Below, in pieces: positions 8,709 to 18,211 of a stretch of DNA of 64,000 nucleotides. The DNA comes from Gordonia insulae (GTDB lineage: Bacteria; Actinomycetota; Actinomycetes; Mycobacteriales; Mycobacteriaceae), in NCBI RefSeq assembly GCF_003855095.1, contig NZ_CP033972.1, positions 1,736,001-1,800,000 on the forward strand, written 5' to 3'. Made by a program: the position numbers and the translations under genes. Numbering within the stretch: position 1 is the stretch's first letter; every line of letters begins with the position of its first letter. The notes beneath the pieces were generated by a model. The model was not told the origin of the DNA. It saw only the letters and a program-made list of their open reading frames with translations, and made no database searches.

Positions 8709-9221
8709 ATGGCGCGCAGCTACTCCCTCGAGGCGATCGACGTCGACTTCTTCGAATCGGCACCGGTCACCTATCGAATCGACGTGAATCTGCCGGTGAC
8801 ACCCCAACGGGCATGGGCCGAGTTCACCCGGCAGAACACGCTGAACTGGTGTCGGGCAATCAAATCCATCGAGTTCACATCGCCCCCACCGTACGGGGTG
8901 GGCACCACCCGCAAGGCATCGCTCGGGCTCGCCGGGCTGTCCGAGCACTTCTTCGTCTGGGACGAGGACGCCACCACCGGCAACTACCGCAACGCCTTCC
9001 ACGCGGTCACGGCCACCACCCCCGGCCTCAAGCGATTCGGTGAACTCACCGAGATCCGACCCGCCGATGTGGGCTGCCGATTGATCTGGCTGTTCGCGCT
9101 CGAACTCGCGACGTCGGCCAAGGCGGTCACCGCCTTCTCCGGCCCCACCGCCGCAACCGTGTTCAAAACGGTCGAAACCGACACGGTGCGGCATTTCGCG
9201 AAGTTCACGCCCCAGAGCTGA
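8709..9221 (+). CDS. SRPBCC (START-like) family protein
   Basis: The 170-residue protein starts at the ATG at 8709, where VTYRIDVNLPVTPQRAWAEF gives the first strand and helix of the SRPBCC fold used by polyketide cyclases and lipid-transfer proteins. The C-terminal long helix (about 135-170) closes the pocket. There is no signal peptide. A ligand or reaction cannot be named. An upstream extension of the frame overlaps the divergent regulator gene and is not used. The last codons and stop lie inside the first unit of a three-copy short repeat. Confidence 0.75.
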   Translation: MARSYSLEAIDVDFFESAPVTYRIDVNLPVTPQRAWAEFTRQNTLNWCRAIKSIEFTSPPPYGVGTTRKASLGLAGLSEHFFVWDEDATTGNYRNAFHAVTATTPGLKRFGELTEIRPADVGCRLIWLFALELATSAKAVTAFSGPTAATVFKTVETDTVRHFAKFTPQS

Positions 9222-9255
9222 TTTCACCCCCAGAGCTGATCACTCCAGAGCTGAT
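9212..9255 (+). repeat. Three direct copies of CCAGAGCTGAT
   Basis: Exact copies sit at 9212-9222, 9230-9240 and 9245-9255. The first contains the stop codon of the SRPBCC gene, so the coding end appears to have been duplicated into the spacer, probably by slippage. No function is evident. Confidence 0.8.
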
Positions 9256-9272
9256 CACCGAGACCGGTTCTC

Positions 9273-10472
9273 TCACTCCCGGAGGAAACCCGCCTCGGAC
9301 AGCGCGCGACGGACCTCGCGCTGGTGCTCGGGACCGCGGGTCTCCACGCTGACGGTCACCTGCACCTCGTCGAGGTAGAGATCGTCGGCGACCCGCGAGT
9401 GGACGACGTCGACGACGCTGGCACCCCGGTCGCGCAGCAACTCCAGCAGCGCGATCAATCCGCCGGGCCGATCAGAGACCGTGGCGGTGACGGTCAGGAA
9501 CCGCCCCGCAGCGGTCAGACCGTGCGTGGTGACATGGCTGAGCAGCAGCGGATCGATGTTGCCGCCCGACACGACCACACACACCTTGCCGGCGAGTTCG
9601 AGACGACCCGCGGTCACCGCGGCGACCGCGGCCGCTCCCGCCGGTTCGACGACGAGCTTGGCCCGCTCGAGCATCAGCAGCAGGGCGGTGCTCAGTGACT
9701 CCTCGCTGACCGTCACGACCGAGTCGACCAGTTCGCTGATGTGCGCGAACGGGACGTCGCCCGGCCGGGCGACCGCGATGCCGTCGGCCATCGTGTTCAT
9801 CGAGATGGCGGCCACCGGATGTCCGTCGGCGAGCGATCGCGGCCAGGCGGCGGCCTGGGCGGCCTGCACGCCGATGATGGTGACGTCGGGGCGCTTGCGC
9901 TTGACGGCCGCGGCGATGCCCGCGAGCAGACCGCCGCCGCCGAGAGGGACGACGATCGCATCGACATCGGGCATCTGGTCGAGGATCTCCACGCCGACCG
10001 TCGCCTGGCCCGCGACGATGTCGGGGTGGTCGAACGGATGGATCAGCACCGCCCCGGTCTCCTCGGAGAACCGTCGTGCGGCGATCAATGCCTCGTCCAC
10101 GGTCGAGCCCTCGAGGACGACCTCCGCGCCGTAGGCCTTGGTCGCGGCGATCTTCGGCAGCGCCGCCCCGGTCGGCATGTATACCCGCGAGGTGATGCCG
10201 AGTTGCTCGGCCGACCACGCGACGCCCTGTGCATGGTTGCCCGCACTCGCGGCGACGACCCCGCGGGCCCGCTCCTGCCCAGACAGCCGTGAGATCCGCA
10301 GGTACGCACCACGGGGCTTGAATGAGCCTGTGCGCTGGAGGTTTTCGCATTTCAACCACACATCGCAGCCGATCTTCTCGGCGAGCACCCGCGAGGCGAT
10401 CATCGGGGTACGGCGCATCACGGTGGACAGCGCGGCGGCCGCGTTGTCGATCTCACCTTGAGTCAGCAACAC
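9273..10472 (-). CDS. ilvA: Threonine ammonia-lyase (threonine dehydratase)
   Basis: The 399-residue enzyme converts threonine to 2-oxobutanoate with PLP. The PLP lysine lies in TGSFKPRGAYLR near residue 52, and the phosphate-binding glycine loop is VPLGGGGLLAGIAA near 175. A C-terminal ACT domain (about 325-399, starting VTATVSDRPGGLIALLELL) suggests amino-acid control. The length fits the shorter TdcB/IlvA form with one ACT domain. It starts at a GTG 30 bases after the metB stop, so cbs, metB and ilvA may form one transcript that links cysteine, methionine and isoleucine precursor metabolism. Confidence 0.93.
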   Translation of the reverse strand: MLLTQGEIDNAAAALSTVMRRTPMIASRVLAEKIGCDVWLKCENLQRTGSFKPRGAYLRISRLSGQERARGVVAASAGNHAQGVAWSAEQLGITSRVYMPTGAALPKIAATKAYGAEVVLEGSTVDEALIAARRFSEETGAVLIHPFDHPDIVAGQATVGVEILDQMPDVDAIVVPLGGGGLLAGIAAAVKRKRPDVTIIGVQAAQAAAWPRSLADGHPVAAISMNTMADGIAVARPGDVPFAHISELVDSVVTVSEESLSTALLLMLERAKLVVEPAGAAAVAAVTAGRLELAGKVCVVVSGGNIDPLLLSHVTTHGLTAAGRFLTVTATVSDRPGGLIALLELLRDRGASVVDVVHSRVADDLYLDEVQVTVSVETRGPEHQREVRRALSEAGFLRE

Positions 10473-10502
10473 GGCGTCCGCCGATCCGTCAGCACCGATC
10501 CG

Positions 10503-11675
10503 TCAGCTCAGCGCGTTCTCGAGATCACCGAGCAGATCGGCGATGTCCTCGATCCCGACCGACAGCCGGACGAGATCCGCCGGAACCTCCAGCAGCGAAC
10601 CTGCCGTCGATGCGTGGGTCATCGCCGCCGGATGTTCGATGAGGGATTCGATGCCGCCCAGGGACTCCGCGAGGGTGAACACCTCGGTGCGGGCGCAGAA
10701 CTCCTGGGCCGCGACCTGTCCGCCCTTGACGCGGACCGACACCATGCCGCCGAAACGTCGCATCTGCTTGCCCGCGACCTCATGACCCGGATGGGTCGGC
10801 AGGCCCGGGTACAGCACCGAGTCGACCTTGGGATGCGTGGACAAGAAGTCGACCACCTGCTCGGCGTTGTCGCAGTGGCGATCCATTCGGACCGCGAGGG
10901 TCTTGATACCGCGCATGGTGAGGTAGGCGTCGAACGGGCCGGGCACCGCGCCCGCCCCGTTCTGCAGGAACGCCACCGCATCGTCGAGCTCTTCGCTGTT
11001 GGTGACCAGCGCGCCGCCCACGACATCGGAGTGGCCGCCGAGGTACTTGGTCGTCGAGTGCAGCACCACGTCGGCGCCCAGGGTTATCGGCTGCTGCAGG
11101 TAGGGCGACGCGAAGGTGTTGTCCACCACCAGCTTGGCGCCTGCCTCGTGCGCCACGGCGGCGAGCGCCTCGATGTCGCCGACGTTGAGCAGCGGATTCG
11201 TCGGGGTCTCGATCCAGACCAACTTGGTCGCGGGCGTGATGGCTGCCCGGATCGCGTCGACATCGGAGACCGGCGCCGCGGAGTAGGTGATGCCCCACTG
11301 CGAGAACACCTTGTCGATCAGTCGGAAGGTGCCGCCGTACGCGTCGTTGGGGATCACCAGGTGGTCGCCGGGGCGCAGGGTGGCCCGCAGCAATGCATCG
11401 GTCGCGGCCATGCCCGAGGCGAAACCTCGCCCGTAGGTGCCTTTTTCGATCGCGGCGAGGTTGGCCTCGAGTGCGCGGCGGGTCGGGTTCCCGGTGCGCG
11501 CGTACTCGAACCCGTCGCGCATCCCCCCGACACCATCCTGCGCGAAGGTGGAACTCGCGTAGATCGGTACGTTCACCGCACCGGTCTGCGCATCGGGCTC
11601 GTAGCCGGCGTGGATCGCCTGGGTGGAAAAACCTTGCCAGCGGCTCGAATCCGCGGCGCTGCGGTGCTCACTCAT
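10503..11675 (-). CDS. metB: Cystathionine gamma-synthase
   Basis: The 390-residue Cys/Met-metabolism PLP enzyme has the PLP lysine in HSTTKYLGGHSDVVGG near residue 205. Its N-terminal FSTQAIHAGYEPD is characteristic of MetB/MetC/MetZ. It joins an activated homoserine to cysteine to make cystathionine. Related enzymes (cystathionine gamma-lyase, O-acetylhomoserine sulfhydrylase) share these motifs. I favour MetB because cbs lies ten bases upstream and the pair is conserved in mycobacteria (Rv1077 and Rv1079). The ATG is preceded by AGGAGAG at a good distance. Confidence 0.9.
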   Translation of the reverse strand: MSEHRSAADSSRWQGFSTQAIHAGYEPDAQTGAVNVPIYASSTFAQDGVGGMRDGFEYARTGNPTRRALEANLAAIEKGTYGRGFASGMAATDALLRATLRPGDHLVIPNDAYGGTFRLIDKVFSQWGITYSAAPVSDVDAIRAAITPATKLVWIETPTNPLLNVGDIEALAAVAHEAGAKLVVDNTFASPYLQQPITLGADVVLHSTTKYLGGHSDVVGGALVTNSEELDDAVAFLQNGAGAVPGPFDAYLTMRGIKTLAVRMDRHCDNAEQVVDFLSTHPKVDSVLYPGLPTHPGHEVAGKQMRRFGGMVSVRVKGGQVAAQEFCARTEVFTLAESLGGIESLIEHPAAMTHASTAGSLLEVPADLVRLSVGIEDIADLLGDLENALS

Positions 11676-11685
11676 GGTCGCTCTC

Positions 11686-13080
11686 CTATCCGACGATGGG
11701 GTGGGTGCTGACGAAGGCCAGCAGATCGTGCCGGGTGATCACGCCGATCGGCTTGCCGTCCTCCACCACCATCAGCGCATCCGATTCGGACAGTGCCTTG
11801 GTCGCGGCCGTGACCGGTTCACCGGAACCGATGAGCGGGAACGGATCACCCATGTGCGCCGACACCGGGTCGGCCAGGTTGGCGCGGCCCTCGAACACGG
11901 CACTGAGCAGGTCACGCTCGGTGACCGCACCGGCGACCTCGCCCGCCATCACCGGCGGTTCGGCGCCGACCACGGGCATCTGCGAGACCCCGTACTCACG
12001 CAGGATCTCGATGGCGTCACGCAGCGTCTCCTGCGGGTGGGTGTGGACCAGATCGGGCAGTGCGCCGGTCTTTCCGCGCAACACGTCCCCGACCAACGAC
12101 TCGCGCGCCTTCCCGTCGAGCGGGCTGCGCAGGAATCCGTAGCTGCTCATCCACTCGTCGTTGAAGATCTTGCCCAGGTAGCCGCGGCCACCGTCGGGCA
12201 GGAGCACGACGACGAGCGAATCAGGCCCCTCACGCTCGGCCACCTGGAGTGCCGCGACGACCGCCATGCCACACGAACCACCGACCAGCAGGCCCTCCTC
12301 GCGGGCGAGGCGTCGCGTCATGTCGAACGAATCGGCGTCGGAGACGGCGATGATCTCGTCCGGGATCGACGGATCGTAGGCGGACGGCCAGAAGTCCTCA
12401 CCGACACCCTCGACGAGGTACGGCCGACCGGTGCCGCCGGAGTAGACGGAGCCCTCCGGGTCGACGCCGACGACCTTCACCTTTCCGTCCGACACCTCCT
12501 TGAGGTAGCGGCCGGTACCCGTGATGGTGCCACCGGTACCGACGCCCGCGACGAAATGCGTGATCTTGCCGTCGGTGTCCGCCCAGATCTCCGGACCGGT
12601 GGTCTCGTAGTGGCTCTGCGGTCCGGCGGGATTCGAGTACTGGTCGGGCTTCCAGGCGCCGTCGATCTCGCGAACCAACCGATCGGAGACGCTGTAGTAG
12701 CTGTCGGGATGGTCGGGGGCGACCGCGGTCGGACACACCACGACCTCGGCACCGTAGGCACGCAGGACGTTGCGCTTGTCCTCACCGACCTTGTCGGGGC
12801 ACACGAATACGCACTTGTAGCCGCGCTGCTGCGCGACCAGCGCCAGACCGACGCCGGTGTTGCCCGACGTCGGCTCGACGATGGTGCCACCCGCCTTCAG
12901 CGCACCGGACTGCTCGGCGGCGTCGACCATCCGCACGGCGATCCGGTCCTTGCTGCTGCCGCCCGGATTGAGGTATTCGATCTTGGCTGCGACCAGGCCA
13001 GAACCGGGATTGGTCACCGAGTTGAGCTTGACCAGCGGGGTGTTGCCCACCAGGTCCACGACATGATCTGCGATGCGCAT
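11686..13080 (-). CDS. cbs: Cystathionine beta-synthase
   Basis: The 464-residue protein has a fold-type II PLP domain: VGNTPLVKLN at residues 11-20, the PLP lysine in NPGGSSKDRIAVRM near 45, and the glycine loop GVGTGGTITGTGRYLKE near 180. It ends in two CBS domains at about 335-464. It makes cystathionine from serine and homocysteine (reverse transsulfuration). The heme-binding N-terminal extension of vertebrate CBS is absent, as in other bacterial forms. It heads the cbs-metB(-ilvA) run and faces away from the GDSL hydrolase gene, leaving 99 bases for divergent promoters. Confidence 0.94.
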   Translation of the reverse strand: MRIADHVVDLVGNTPLVKLNSVTNPGSGLVAAKIEYLNPGGSSKDRIAVRMVDAAEQSGALKAGGTIVEPTSGNTGVGLALVAQQRGYKCVFVCPDKVGEDKRNVLRAYGAEVVVCPTAVAPDHPDSYYSVSDRLVREIDGAWKPDQYSNPAGPQSHYETTGPEIWADTDGKITHFVAGVGTGGTITGTGRYLKEVSDGKVKVVGVDPEGSVYSGGTGRPYLVEGVGEDFWPSAYDPSIPDEIIAVSDADSFDMTRRLAREEGLLVGGSCGMAVVAALQVAEREGPDSLVVVLLPDGGRGYLGKIFNDEWMSSYGFLRSPLDGKARESLVGDVLRGKTGALPDLVHTHPQETLRDAIEILREYGVSQMPVVGAEPPVMAGEVAGAVTERDLLSAVFEGRANLADPVSAHMGDPFPLIGSGEPVTAATKALSESDALMVVEDGKPIGVITRHDLLAFVSTHPIVG

Positions 13081-13179
13081 GTGTCCATCGTCCCAGAGGC
13101 GCGGAATCGGCGAGAACCCGGACTAAGCTGGCAGCCGTGCCCGAGTTCAGGTCGCCAGGTTTCGGATAGTCGGCCCACC

Positions 13180-14118
13180 ATGGACAACAATCGCCTCCTC
13201 CGTGACGTCGGTGCGACCGTGGCGGCCACCGCCGCCAGCGCGGGCGCCTCATGGGCTGCCTACAACTATCTGAACGGTCAGGCGGCCGAGGCGCGCACGG
13301 TGATCCCGCACCGCACCGACGACGCCCCCAACGGCGACGGCATCTATCTGCCGGACGGCACGGGCCCGCATCGATACACCCGGGACAGCACAGTCGACCT
13401 GCACCTGGTGGTCTTCGGCGACTCGACGGCCGCGGGTCTGGGCGCGGACACGGCCGATCAGACACCGGGGGTCCAGGTGGTCCGGCGCGTGTCCGCCGAG
13501 ACCGGCAAGGTCATCCGCTACGGCAACAAAGCGATCGTCGGCGCGACATCCAAGGGTCTGGTCGCCCAGATCGAGGCGATGCTCGTCACCCGTGAACGCC
13601 CCGACGTCGCGGTGATCCTGATCGGCGCCAACGATGTCACCGCCAGCAACGGGATCCGGTCGTCGGCACGACGCCTCGGTGAGGCGGTCGCCCTGCTCGT
13701 GGAGAACGGCGCGAAGGTCGTCGTCGGTACATGTCCGGACTTCGGGGTGATCACCGCGATCCCGCAGCCGCTGCGCAGTGTGCTGCGCCGGTGGGGGTTG
13801 CAGCTCGCCTCGGCTCAGCGGGGTGCCGTGCGCGCGGCCGGCGGTCGGCCGGTCCCGATGGCCGATCTGCTGGCCAAGGAATTCCTGGCGAAACCCGAGC
13901 ACATGTTCTCGCCGGACCAGTACCACCCGTCGGCGGCCGGCTACGCGCTGGCTGCGGACATCCTGATCCCCGAGGTGCTCGAGGCGATCGGCGAATGGGG
14001 TCCGGCGCCGCTCCCGGAGCCGCCGGAGGTATCCGAATCGGTGGAACAGAATCGACTGGTCAGTCGGCTTCGCCGCCTGGTGGGACGGCCCACTGACCAA
14101 GCAACTGCTAGGGAGTAA
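13180..14118 (+). CDS. Exported SGNH/GDSL-type esterase (Rv1075c-like)
   Basis: The 312-residue protein starts at the ATG at 13180; the open frame upstream only shadows cbs. An N-terminal hydrophobic helix (about 10-30, with TVAATAASAGASWAAYNYL) serves as signal or anchor. SGNH blocks follow: GDSTAAG with the nucleophile serine near residue 83, GANDVT (block III) near 150, and the D-x-x-H pair in SPDQYHPSAAGY near 245. It should hydrolyse ester bonds in the cell envelope. M. tuberculosis has the equivalent Rv1075c between cbs and fadA3, as here. The thiolase start lies 10 bases after its stop, so the two are probably co-transcribed. Confidence 0.88.
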   Translation: MDNNRLLRDVGATVAATAASAGASWAAYNYLNGQAAEARTVIPHRTDDAPNGDGIYLPDGTGPHRYTRDSTVDLHLVVFGDSTAAGLGADTADQTPGVQVVRRVSAETGKVIRYGNKAIVGATSKGLVAQIEAMLVTRERPDVAVILIGANDVTASNGIRSSARRLGEAVALLVENGAKVVVGTCPDFGVITAIPQPLRSVLRRWGLQLASAQRGAVRAAGGRPVPMADLLAKEFLAKPEHMFSPDQYHPSAAGYALAADILIPEVLEAIGEWGPAPLPEPPEVSESVEQNRLVSRLRRLVGRPTDQATARE

Positions 14119-14128
14119 TCTGACGCTC

Positions 14129-15352
14129 ATGCCTGAAGCAGTCATCGTCGCCCATGCCCGCTCCCCGATCGGCCGTGCCGGCAAGGGGTCCCTCAAAGAC
14201 ATCCGCCCGGACGAGCTCTCCCGCCAGATGGCGGCCGCCGCGCTCGCCAAGGTGCCCGAGCTCGACGTCGCCGACATCGAGGACTTCCACTGGGGCATCG
14301 GTCAGCCCGGCGGTCAGGGCGGCTACAACATCGCTCGTGTGATCGCCGTTGAACTCGGCCTCGACCACGTCCCCGGCGTGACCGTCAACCGCTACTGCTC
14401 GTCGTCGTTGCAGACCACACGGATGGCGCTGCACGCCATCCGCTCCGGCGAAGGTGATGTGTTCATCTCCGGTGGTGTCGAGAGCGTGTCGAGCTTCGGC
14501 ATCTCGGGGGCTGCCGACGGCGCACCGAACTCGAAGAACCCGGTGTTCGACGAGGCGCAGGCCCGCACCGAACAGACCACCCAGGGTGGTGCGCCCGCGT
14601 GGACCGACCCCCGGGGGCAAGGCCTTATCCCGGATGTCTACATCCCGATGGGTCAGACCGCCGAGAACGTCGCCAGCTTCACCGGCATCTCCCGCGAGGA
14701 CCAGGATCACTGGGGCGTCCGCAGCCAGAACCGCGCGGAGGAGGCCATCAAGTCGGGCTTCTTCGCCCGCGAGATCGATCCGGTCACCCTCCCCGACGGC
14801 AGCATCGTCGACACCGATGACGGCCCGCGCGCGGGCACGACCTACGAGAAGATCTCGCAGCTCAAGCCGGTTTTCCGGCCGGACGGTACCATCACCGCCG
14901 GCAACGCCTGCCCGCTCAACGACGGTGCGGCCGCGCTCGTCATCATGAGTGACACGAAGGCCAAGCAGCTCGGCCTCACCCCGCTCGCCCGCGTCGTCGC
15001 GACCGCCGCGACCGGCCTATCGCCGGAGATCATGGGCCTCGGCCCGATCGAGGCGATCCGCAAGGTGCTCAAGGTGTCCGGCATGTCGTTGTCGGACATC
15101 GATCTCGTCGAGATCAACGAGGCCTTCGCCGTGCAGGTACTGGGCTCGGCGAACGAACTCGGCATCGACCACGACAAGCTCAACGTCTCCGGCGGCGCCA
15201 TCGCGCTGGGTCACCCGTTCGGGATGACCGGCGCGCGCATCACCACCACCCTGCTGAACAACCTGCAGACCCACGACAAGACCTTCGGCATCGAGTCGAT
15301 GTGTGTGGGTGGCGGTCAGGGCATGGCGATGGTGCTCGAACGCCTCAGCTGA
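14129..15352 (+). CDS. fadA: Acetyl-CoA C-acyltransferase (thiolase), FadA3-like
   Basis: The 407-residue thiolase has the acyl-accepting cysteine in VNRYCSSSLQTTRMA near residue 92. The catalytic histidine is in ALGHPFGMTGAR near 357. The second cysteine is in MCVGGGQGMAM near 389. It should cleave or form 3-oxoacyl-CoA in fatty-acid metabolism. Its place after the Rv1075c-like gene matches fadA3 (Rv1074c). Chain-length preference cannot be read from sequence. It is followed by a strong hairpin shared with the convergent transporter gene. Confidence 0.93.
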   Translation: MPEAVIVAHARSPIGRAGKGSLKDIRPDELSRQMAAAALAKVPELDVADIEDFHWGIGQPGGQGGYNIARVIAVELGLDHVPGVTVNRYCSSSLQTTRMALHAIRSGEGDVFISGGVESVSSFGISGAADGAPNSKNPVFDEAQARTEQTTQGGAPAWTDPRGQGLIPDVYIPMGQTAENVASFTGISREDQDHWGVRSQNRAEEAIKSGFFAREIDPVTLPDGSIVDTDDGPRAGTTYEKISQLKPVFRPDGTITAGNACPLNDGAAALVIMSDTKAKQLGLTPLARVVATAATGLSPEIMGLGPIEAIRKVLKVSGMSLSDIDLVEINEAFAVQVLGSANELGIDHDKLNVSGGAIALGHPFGMTGARITTTLLNNLQTHDKTFGIESMCVGGGQGMAMVLERLS

Positions 15353-15365
15353 GACCACTGGAATC

Positions 15366-15405
15366 GAGAAGGGCCGGCCGGAGTTCGCTCCGGCCGGCCC
15401 TTCTC
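15366..15405. terminator. Strong bidirectional hairpin terminator
   Basis: A perfect 18-base stem (GAGAAGGGCCGGCCGGAG and its complement) closes a TTCG tetraloop between the convergent thiolase and MFS genes. It starts 13 bases after the thiolase stop. Perfect stems with UUCG loops are very stable and would work in either direction. Confidence 0.9.
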
Positions 15406-15430
15406 GTCGTGTGCGGTGCAGACCCGCCCG

Positions 15431-16996
15431 TCAGACCGGATCCGGCTCCCGGAGATCGACGTCCGACGCATCCGCTCGTGTCTCGGCGGCGACCGGTGCG
15501 GGGATCTCCTGCCTCTCGTCGGCGTCCGGGCGTCGCAGGAACAGGACGATGACGATCAGCGCGAAGCTGAGGAAACCGGCGACCGTGAAGACGCGCTGGA
15601 CACCGTGGCTGATGGCCTCGGTCTCGGCGACACCGGCGTCCTGGTCGGCGGTCGAGACCACGGTCATCACCGTGATGAACAGGGCCGTGCCCGCGGCGCC
15701 CGCGACCTGCTGGAAGGTGCCCAGCACTGCGGAGCCGTGCGAGTACAGGCGGGGTTCGACGGACCCGAGCCCCAGCGTCATCAACGGCGTGAACGTCGCG
15801 GCCAGACCGAGGCACAGCATGGCGTTCGCCCCGAGCAGCCACCACACCGACGTCGACGGGCTGACGAACACCAGCATCCACACCGCGGCGCTGACGATGA
15901 TCGCGCCCGGGACGGCCAGGATCCGCGGGCCGCGCAGGTCATAGATCCTGCCGACGATGGGACCGGCCAGACCCATGATGAGACCGCCGGGAAGAGTGAG
16001 CAGTCCGGTCGTGAGCGGGTCCAGCTGGAGCACCGTCTGGGCGAAGTACGGCACCACGATGAAGGTGCCGAGCATGGTCCCCATCGCGACCACCATCGCA
16101 CCCATCGCGAGGGAGAACTGCCCCGACCGGAAGACCCGGAGATCGAGCAACGCACGGTCGTGTCGTTGCAGCGCCAGTTGTCGGCCGATGAACGCAGCCA
16201 GGGCGAGCACGCCGACGGTGAACGGAATCCACACGGGCACACCCGAACCGTCCTCGGCGGACTCGCCGATCCCGGCGAGCCCGTAGACCAGTCCCCCGAA
16301 TCCGAGAATCGCCAACGGCACCGACACATAGTCGATCGGGGATTTGATCCGCTCCCCGACCGGCCGGATCAACACACCCCCGACGATCAGTGCGGCAAGG
16401 GCGATCGGGGCGACGAAGCCGAAGATCCATCGCCAGCCGAAGTGATCGAGGATAAACCCGGACACCGTCGGGCCGAGCGCGGGTGCCACCGCGATGACGA
16501 CCGAGATGTTGCCCATCATCACGCCGCGGCGGTGTTCGGGAACCACCGTCATGATGGTGGTCATCAGCAGCGGCAGCATGATCGCGGTACCGATCGCCTG
16601 GATCACCCGCGCACCGAGCAGCACCTCGAATCCGGGTGCGGCGAAAGCGATCACCGTGCCGGCGGTGAACGCCGACATGGCGAACACGAACAGCGTGCGG
16701 GTGCCCGCCCGCTGGATGAGGAAACCGGTCAGTGGGATGACGACCGCCATCGTGAGCATGAATGCGGTGGTCAGCCACTGACCCACACTCGGCGGGACGC
16801 CGAGATCGCGCTGGAGCACCGGGATGGCGATGCTCATGACGGTCTCGTTGAGGATGACGACGAACGAGGCGACCAGCAAGACACCGATGACGACCAGGTT
16901 CTCGCGCGACAATCGGTCGTCGGCGGGTGCGGGATCGGACGGCACAGCGGGATCGGACACAGCGGGATCGGACACAGGTTGGTTGGCAGCGGTCAC
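15431..16996 (-). CDS. MFS multidrug efflux transporter, DHA2 (EmrB/QacA) family
   Basis: The protein is a 14-helix drug:proton antiporter of about 521 residues. The first helix is followed by LNETVMSIAIPVLQRDLG, and motif A-like and motif C-like stretches follow (for example GPTVSGFILDHFGWRWIFGF, typical of DHA2). I start at the GTG at 16996 because AAGGA lies ten bases upstream and the protein then begins shortly before the first helix. An in-frame start at 17092 would add 32 polar residues. The cytoplasmic N-terminus contains two copies of VSDPAV. The substrate range is not predictable. There is no adjacent regulator. Confidence 0.88.
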   Translation of the reverse strand: MTAANQPVSDPAVSDPAVPSDPAPADDRLSRENLVVIGVLLVASFVVILNETVMSIAIPVLQRDLGVPPSVGQWLTTAFMLTMAVVIPLTGFLIQRAGTRTLFVFAMSAFTAGTVIAFAAPGFEVLLGARVIQAIGTAIMLPLLMTTIMTVVPEHRRGVMMGNISVVIAVAPALGPTVSGFILDHFGWRWIFGFVAPIALAALIVGGVLIRPVGERIKSPIDYVSVPLAILGFGGLVYGLAGIGESAEDGSGVPVWIPFTVGVLALAAFIGRQLALQRHDRALLDLRVFRSGQFSLAMGAMVVAMGTMLGTFIVVPYFAQTVLQLDPLTTGLLTLPGGLIMGLAGPIVGRIYDLRGPRILAVPGAIIVSAAVWMLVFVSPSTSVWWLLGANAMLCLGLAATFTPLMTLGLGSVEPRLYSHGSAVLGTFQQVAGAAGTALFITVMTVVSTADQDAGVAETEAISHGVQRVFTVAGFLSFALIVIVLFLRRPDADERQEIPAPVAAETRADASDVDLREPDPV

Positions 16997-17183
16997 GGAG
17001 GGGTCCTTCCGGGAAAGTGCATCGGGCGCTCTGGCACTGGCGTCGGTTCGATGCCGTTGGTTGATCTGACTCGAATGGGCGACCGATCTCATCGGTTGCC
17101 GTGCCGCTGCTCACCACATGGGGACGAACGCTACCAATCCGGTCGGACACCGCGCGAGTGATTTTCTCCGTGGCCGACAGAGA

Positions 17184-17221
17184 CCGATGGCCCCGCGCCC
17201 AGGTGGGTGCGGGGCCATCGG
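17184..17221. terminator. Hairpin terminator after the BI-1 family gene
   Basis: CCGATGGCCCCGC and its exact complement form a 13-base stem with a 12-base loop, 14 bases past the end of the minus-strand BI-1 gene. The interval between this hairpin and the MFS start holds no further gene. Confidence 0.75.
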
Positions 17222-17234
17222 CCGGTGAAAACGT

Positions 17235-18107
17235 CTAGTCGGAGTTGAAGTAGCTCAGCAGACGCAGGATCTCGACGTACAGCCAGACCAGGGTGACGGT
17301 GAGGCCGAGAGCCACACCCCACGCGGCGCGCTCGGGCGCTCCGGCCCGGATGAGCCGGTCCGCGGCGTCGAAGTCGAGCAGGAAGCTGAACGCGGCCAGG
17401 GCGATGCAGACGAGCGAGAAGATGATCGCCAGCGGACCACCGTTGCGGAGTCCGAAGCCTTCGCCACCATTGAACAGACCGATGACGAGGTTGCCGAGCA
17501 TCAGCACGATCACGCCGATCATGCCCGCGAAGAGCATCCGGGTGAAGCGAGGCGTGACGCGGATGGCGCCGACCTTGTACACGAGCAGCATGCCGAAGAA
17601 CACGCCGAAGGTACCCAGGACGGCCTGCCCGATCAGTGCGCCTGCCGACGTGTCCCCGGCGACCACCATGTTCGCGAAGACGAACGAGATGGAGCCGACG
17701 AACAGACCCTCGAAGAGGGCGTAGGCGAGCACGATCGCGGGATTGTCCTGCTTGCGACCGAACGTGGCGACCAGCACCAGGCCCAGTCCACCGAGGGCGC
17801 CGACCAACATCAGCGGCATCGCCAGGCTCGTCTGAGCAGCCTCGGTCGCCCGACTGCTGATCGCGAAGTAGGTGATGATCGCCGAGATGGTCAGCACGCC
17901 GAGCGTCATGGCGGTCTTGGTGACCACGTCGTCGATCGTCAGCTGACGGCTGACCGGTGGGGCCTGGGTGTACGGATCGGTCTGCTGCCCCTGCTGACCC
18001 CACATGGCACCCTGACCGGCGGCGGCCGCTCCGGCGCCGAAACCGGCGTAGCCGGTCTGGTTATCGCGGACGACACCGCGCATAACCGGATTGCTGCTCT
18101 CTCGCAC
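17235..18107 (-). CDS. Bax inhibitor-1/YccA family membrane protein
   Basis: The 290-residue protein has a Gly/Ala/Gln/Pro-rich cytoplasmic leader of about 50 residues, then seven hydrophobic helices (about 70-290). The C-terminal helices carry the conserved acidic residues expected of the family (LLDFDAADRLI and VEILRLL), which form the pH-gated di-aspartyl site in characterised BI-1 channels. The role in actinobacteria is unknown; relatives leak calcium or interact with FtsH. The GTG start is supported by AGGAG six bases upstream. It appears monocistronic, ending in its own hairpin. Confidence 0.9.
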   Translation of the reverse strand: MRESSNPVMRGVVRDNQTGYAGFGAGAAAAGQGAMWGQQGQQTDPYTQAPPVSRQLTIDDVVTKTAMTLGVLTISAIITYFAISSRATEAAQTSLAMPLMLVGALGGLGLVLVATFGRKQDNPAIVLAYALFEGLFVGSISFVFANMVVAGDTSAGALIGQAVLGTFGVFFGMLLVYKVGAIRVTPRFTRMLFAGMIGVIVLMLGNLVIGLFNGGEGFGLRNGGPLAIIFSLVCIALAAFSFLLDFDAADRLIRAGAPERAAWGVALGLTVTLVWLYVEILRLLSYFNSD

Positions 18108-18211
18108 CTAGTGCTCCTTTTGCTTGTTGTATCTGCGTTGTCAACGAGAACGGTGGCTGTCGAGTTCCGACTTTACCTTCTCTTGACTTTGGTGTCGTGT
18201 GACAGCAGGAG

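Noticed and set aside
11623..13179. Upstream extension of the SGNH hydrolase frame through the whole cbs gene
   Set aside because: The extension is antisense to cbs. The ATG at 13180 gives a normal signal/anchor segment and the usual family length.
15416..17161. 581-codon plus-strand frame opposite the MFS transporter
   Set aside because: A shadow rich in His, Arg and Asp, with no membrane helices or motifs; the minus strand encodes a 14-helix transporter.
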